Assembly: GCA_022592435.1 (NCBI GenBank)
Contig: JABYQS010000095.1
Span: forward strand, 62,001 to 126,000
DNA length: 64,000 bases
Source: Cerioporus squamosus
Lineage: Eukaryota; Basidiomycota; Agaricomycetes; Polyporales; Polyporaceae
Direction of reading: 5' to 3'
The notes under the pieces are model-generated. The model was not told the DNA's origin, did no database searches, and worked only from the letters and a program-made list of their open reading frames with translations. Made by a program: the position numbers and the translations under genes. Numbering within the stretch: position 1 is the stretch's first letter; each line of letters opens with the position of its first letter. Below are positions 59,755 to 64,000 of this stretch, piece after piece.

Positions 59755-61264
59755 ATGACCGACACTCGCCTCCGGCTACTGACCTTGAACTGCTGGTATG
59801 TTGCATCGGACACTTCTCGTTCGCTCTACAGTGGACTTACCGGCGTTGCCAGGGGTTTGAAATATGTCTCCAAATATCGAACGGAGCGTGTTCGTGCCAT
59901 TGCGAACGTGCTAGCCTCCTCGGACTACGACATCATCACATTACAGGAACTCTGGGTATTCTCGGACTTCGAATACGTACGGACAGCGGTCTCCAAGAAA
60001 CTCCCGTATGCGAAGTTCTTCTACAGGTGCGTCCTTCAACGTCTGCTCGTGCACACGGGTGGAGGGCCGACGCATAAGCTGCAGCGGAGCGTTAGGTGCA
60101 GGTCTTGTCATATTCTCTCGTTTCCCGATCATTTCTGCAACAATACACCCCTACTCCTTGAATGGCTCCCCCATTGACGTCCTTGCCGGCGACTGGTTTG
60201 TCGGCAAGGCCGCAGCAAGTGTCGTTTTTGCCCATCCCTTCCTCGGCCAAGTCCAAGTCTTTAACACCCACGTACGCCCTCCTCCACGTGCACACGAAAC
60301 TCTTCTCATGTATCCCTTCTAGTTGTTTGCCAAAGGCGGAGACGAGGGGCCGGAACACCAGCGCGCGCATCGACTCGTCAACGCCTGGGAGTTCGCAAAG
60401 CTCGCGAGGCAAGCCGCCGAGCTCGGCCGCTACGTCATATGCGCAGGCGACTTCAACAGCGTCCCAACGACGCTCCCCATGAGCATCATCCGCGACCACG
60501 CAGGCCTCGCCGATGCCTGGGTGACGACTCACCCCGACACGCCCGAGCCATCCCTGACCAGCCTTCCAACTCCGCATGACGCAATCCTCGTACATGGAAT
60601 CACCGCGGACTCGCCTCTCAACTCATACTCTGCCGGAAAGCCATTGGAACCACTTGCGCGCAAGTTCCAAGGCAAGCGCTTGGACTACGTGTTCTACCGC
60701 CCGCCCGCAAACCCGCCCGCGAGCGGACGCATGCCAAACCTGCGCCCTGTGGACACACGCGTCGTAATGACGGAGCGCGTCCCAGGATGCCCGTTCTCTT
60801 TCTCGGACCACTTCGGACTAGAGGCAACTTTCGTCATCGAGCCGCAACACGCCGTGGACGACGCGGATTCAGCCACTCACAGACGCGACTCAACCTTCGT
60901 CGCCAACGGTCATAAGCCCGCTGCGGACAAGGACGTGTCCCCGGATGCGATCACGCAGGCCCTTGTCTCTCTGACCGCGCGATATCGGTTCGCCCACTCG
61001 CAAGGCCGTCTCCAGCTCCTGATCTTCTTCACCTGCATATTCGTCCTTGTCGGTATCATCGTCGCGTCGGCATGGTTCCCCTCCCGGTTGAATCCGCTGT
61101 TCACCATCATCACGATCGTGCTGGCGTGGCTTGCTACCACCATGCTGTACATCGGATTCGTCTATGGCAATTGGGAGGTGAACGCCCTCACGAACATCAT
61201 CGAGGAGCTCGAGTTGCACCGAGCAGCATTGCAAGGTCGCCAGAGCTCCCCTACGATGCGCTAG
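59755..61264 (+). CDS. ISC1: Inositol phosphosphingolipid phospholipase C (ISC1/neutral sphingomyelinase type)
   Basis: Exons 59755-59795, 59853-60026, 60085-60271 and 60323-61264 sum to 1344 nt, 447 residues. Seen: LRLLTLNCWGLKYVSKYRTE, DIITLQELWVFSDF (metal-binding Glu), GLVIFSRFPI, DWFVGKAAASVVFAHP, VQVFNTHLFAK, ICAGDFNSVPT and the catalytic SDHFGLEATF, in the order of the DNase I-like endonuclease/exonuclease/phosphatase fold. Two hydrophobic C-terminal helices follow (LLIFFTCIFVLVGIIVASAW and PLFTIITIVLAWLATTMLYI), as in yeast Isc1. Known: cleaves inositol phosphosphingolipids to ceramide, Mg2+-dependent, on ER or mitochondrial membranes. Intact. Confidence 0.93.
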
Positions 61265-61945
61265 TCTTAAGAGTCACGCATGGGCCCAGGATGGACACGA
61301 TACTACTACTATACTTAGCTACCTCACTACCACACTTATGTAGACTAGCCTGTCGCACGCGACTCGCATAAGCGTTTTCGAGCAAGCTCGAACACAACGT
61401 CGATGACAGAGGATGAAAAGGTCATTGCCCGTAAACAAGTACACACTTTCACATCAACGTACACGACGCTCTAACGTACAAGACAAGTTAATAAATATGG
61501 CCAACAACGTGTGTGTAATGCGTGAATGCGGGGCGAAGAGTGACAACATGGAAATAAGGAGGATGCGAGTGCGAGGATATCACAGTGGATATTGGTTTGA
61601 CATGAGGTGGAATGGGGGGGAGGAGAGGTTCGATTCGGTCGAACGGGGAACGGGGACGGGGACGGGGACGGGGACGGATAGCTATTAACGACGTGTTGGA
61701 GATGCCAAACGCAAAAGCGGCAAGTCGTGGCATAGCAACAGATCGCCATACGCTACAAATGCAGGGGAAGGGGTACATGAGAGGACAGGATGCAGATACA
61801 CTGGAGAGGGACAATGGGATGCAAGATGCGAATAATCAATGGTGAATACGATGCGGTGGGATGGGCGGTGGGGGGATAGCATGGTTGATGTAAGATAAGA
61901 GTTGCGATGCTTATGCAGAGGTCGTGAGGGTCGTGATGGTATCGT
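61265..61945. other. Convergent 3' region with G-rich short repeat
   Basis: 681 bases between the ISC1-like gene (+) and the RhoGEF gene (-). Strongly purine-skewed on the plus strand, with a run of seven or more G at 61613-61619 and the GGGGAC array (separate entry). No gene supported. Confidence 0.5.
61643..61677 (+). repeat. (GGGGAC)n short tandem repeat
   Basis: About five units of CGGGGA/GGGGAC in 35 bases. Four successive G4 runs separated by two bases could form a G-quadruplex on the plus strand. Lies in a 3' spacer. Confidence 0.7.
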
Positions 61946-64000
61946 TTAAGTCGTAGTCGTCTGCTGTCGTGACGCTTGCTTGATATCACTTTTGGGCTTG
62001 GGGACGGACTGGCGGAAGAACGCAGCATGTGCTTGGGCACGGTCGCACTTCTTCGCGATGCGAAGCGCGCTCTCGTATGCACGCTCTACCAGGCCACGAG
62101 AGGGACTCGTCGTAGGAGTGTGATCCAGCAGGTCTAGAAGAGGGTCACGTTAACATCGAGCATCGTTCGCACAAAGGAGACAAACTCACCTCGGTATTGC
62201 AGCACGTAGCGCATAACTCTCTGCGTCGGCTGGATCGCCAAGTCCCTGACAGACATCTTCGCGTCGTGCTCAGAAGCTGCCTTCTTCGGGGTTCCATGCC
62301 CATGAGCGCTGCCGGTGCTGTGATGATGACTGTGGCCATGATGGGAAGGGGAGTGGGTATATGCAGGTAGTCGGTGAAGTTGGCAGTAAACTGGGAACGT
62401 TGCTCAGTGAAGACGGCATGCTCATCCGCTTCCAAGCAGTGACCGCCTTCGTCAGCCCGAGTCCGCTCGACATGGTAGACACGCGTGACAAACCACCATG
62501 GCCGTGCACGCTCTTGGGCTTGGGCGATTCGGGTTCAAGGGGTGATGGAGAGGAGACAGAGAGCCCGAAGGCGAGACCGGTACCCAGAGCTGCCGTGAAC
62601 ATACCGGCGCCGCTGTGTCCAAGGTTCGAAGACGTGTCTCCGTGTCCGATGTCAGATATAGCGGAGGAGTAGCGCCGGGTTGACATCGAAGCCGCTTTTG
62701 AAGCCGGAATCCCGACCTGACTACGGGTGCGCATTATGAGCCCGATGCCAGTCGAGCCATGGCCGATGTCCGACATGGTGTCCTCCGTGTGCTTCTTCAG
62801 CTTGCGAGGGGGCCGGAGATTCGCATCCTCGAGGAAGAACTCGCCCACAACAGCAGACCAGGCCACGAATGCCGCCTCAAGCTCTTCCTCGCATCCAATG
62901 AAGGCCGCGCTGACACCCCACGCGCTGGGATCGTCGATGACATGAGCGAGCAACGTCTCAGAGACTCGCAAGAGAGCGGGGATGTGACGTGCGATCAGAG
63001 AGGCGTAATGATGGGAAAGCTCGGTGGAAGCGAGCTCCCGGAGGCGTGCTTGGTAGTTGCGCTCGGTCTGGACGAGTTCGCGACAGCAGAAGAGCACTTG
63101 CCGAGCGGTCTTCCAATCTTCCTCGTCTCCTTCGTCGAAAAGCGCCTCATCGTCAGAGTCGTCTCCGTCGAGGTCGCGATCGTAGTCACCGACGCTGAAA
63201 CGCGCCCGGGAAGGAGATCGAGGAGAGATGCCCATCTCGCGAGGACCACCGAAGAAGAACGAAGATCTCCTGTCGCGGGTATCAACAGTAAGCTCATCAT
63301 CCCCGTGGCCAATCTGGCTGGGAGCCGCGCTTCTGCGACCGGGGAGCCTCCCGCGAGCAAATGCCATGCTCTCCTTTCGCAGTCGCTCGAGGTGCTGGAC
63401 TAGTACGTCTTCTGGGACGTCGGCCATAGCCAGCGTCCAACGCCGCATGGCATCCTCGCTCCGATCCAGGTATCCGCCGACCACAGCAAAACCGGAAGAG
63501 GACTCTCCAGCACTGCTCTGAGAATCTCCTAGAGAGGCCGGTTGCGTGATGTTCAGTGCGGGGAATGCGGGCTTGTCGGACTGGACATGACCACCTGCAA
63601 TCGAAGTTGAGGCTTCGCCGGGTGGGGAAGCACACTGAGTGTAGGGATTGAACGGCTCTCCGCGAGTGTCGGCGTCGTGCCAGGGGTTGTCACGCAGTGT
63701 ATGTAACTGCTCGGTTGCATCTGCGTCGGATGCGTGTTCCGATGCGTAGGCCGCGAGAGACGTGGAGCAAAGACCCGTGCAGGCTAGGTCCGAGAGGGCT
63801 TGTGAGGAGGACTTCCTGCGCACCTCCAGAATAGGGCCTAGTCCAGACTTCCGCGAAGGGGATGTATCCGCCGGCTGAGCGTATCATCGAGGTCATACAT
63901 GACGCATACATGCAGGCAGATGGATGGCAAGTTGATGGGAAACCGCAATACATAGGAGATGTCAGCATGTAGGACACGAGGCGAGATGGCACACTTACGG
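61946..64000 (-). CDS. Dbl-homology (DH) RhoGEF domain protein (partial, 5' end beyond window)
   Basis: Minus strand; the last exon 62133-61946 ends in a TAA stop, an exon runs from 63874 to about 62270, and an intron 63998-63875 leads to an exon at the window edge, so the N-terminus is outside. Seen: Ser-rich region, then DH block 1, WKTARQVLFCCRELVQTERN followed by YQARLREL, ALLRVSETLLAHVIDDPSAW and EAAFVAWSAVVGEFF; a long Ser/His/Gly-rich insert; and DH block 3, VRDLAIQPTQRVMRYVLQYR followed by DLLDHT. Known: DH domains load Rho-type GTPases with GTP. No PH domain follows; the protein ends about 60 residues after block 3. Block 1 and block 3 are in different frames across about 62300-62420 and I could not find a convincing splice pair there. 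Confidence 0.8.

Overview
The window is nuclear DNA of a basidiomycete fungus, most likely an Agaricomycete. Genes lie on both strands at about one per 2.2 kb. Nearly every gene is cut by GT-AG introns of about 45-75 nt, there are no operons, and the proteins read as fungal families (POM152, alpha-aminoadipate-pathway homocitrate synthase, ISC1-type phospholipase, 103-residue histone H4 with three introns, F-box/LRR-like expanded families). All functions are assigned by reading conserved motifs by eye; no search was run. Exon borders are given where joining the exons kept the reading frame.

Left third (1-25 kb): RRB1-type WD-repeat ribosome assembly factor (cut by the left edge), MGST3-like MAPEG protein, a low-complexity fungal protein, 5-hydroxyisourate hydrolase, an atypical TBC-domain protein, a tiny membrane protein, RRP1/NOP52 and gamma-tubulin complex protein 4 on a shared promoter, then three scattered paralogues of an F-box/LRR-like family (13.4, 21.4 and 23.4 kb; the last is frameshifted). 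Between these lie a class A FAD monooxygenase (copy 1) and a NIPA-type magnesium transporter with a long tail.

Middle (25-42 kb): homocitrate synthase and, directly downstream, a shortened and diverged tandem copy; inorganic pyrophosphatase; nucleoporin POM152; and a 1,668-residue membrane enzyme with an adenylation domain, a carrier domain and three left-handed beta-helix blocks alternating with membrane segments. The last has the layout of the Pls/PosA (poly-lysine synthetase type) NRPS-like family and is the most interesting single gene here.

Right third (42-64 kb): a gene-poor 1.9 kb stretch; a tail-anchored thioredoxin divergent from histone H4; FAD monooxygenase copies 2 and 3 in tandem (copy 3 has no in-frame ATG); a frameshifted Kelch protein; a helix-hairpin-helix/XPF-like protein that may be the meiotic factor Zip2/SHOC1; an unrecognised protein; a secreted type-B carboxylesterase with a decayed 3' fragment of a sister copy 1 kb upstream; an ISC1-like sphingolipid phospholipase C; and a Dbl-homology RhoGEF cut by the right edge.

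Housekeeping genes dominate. The accessory character comes from local duplication and decay: five families are present in two or more copies and at least four of the copies are damaged or diverged. I saw no transposon, tRNA, rRNA or CRISPR array.
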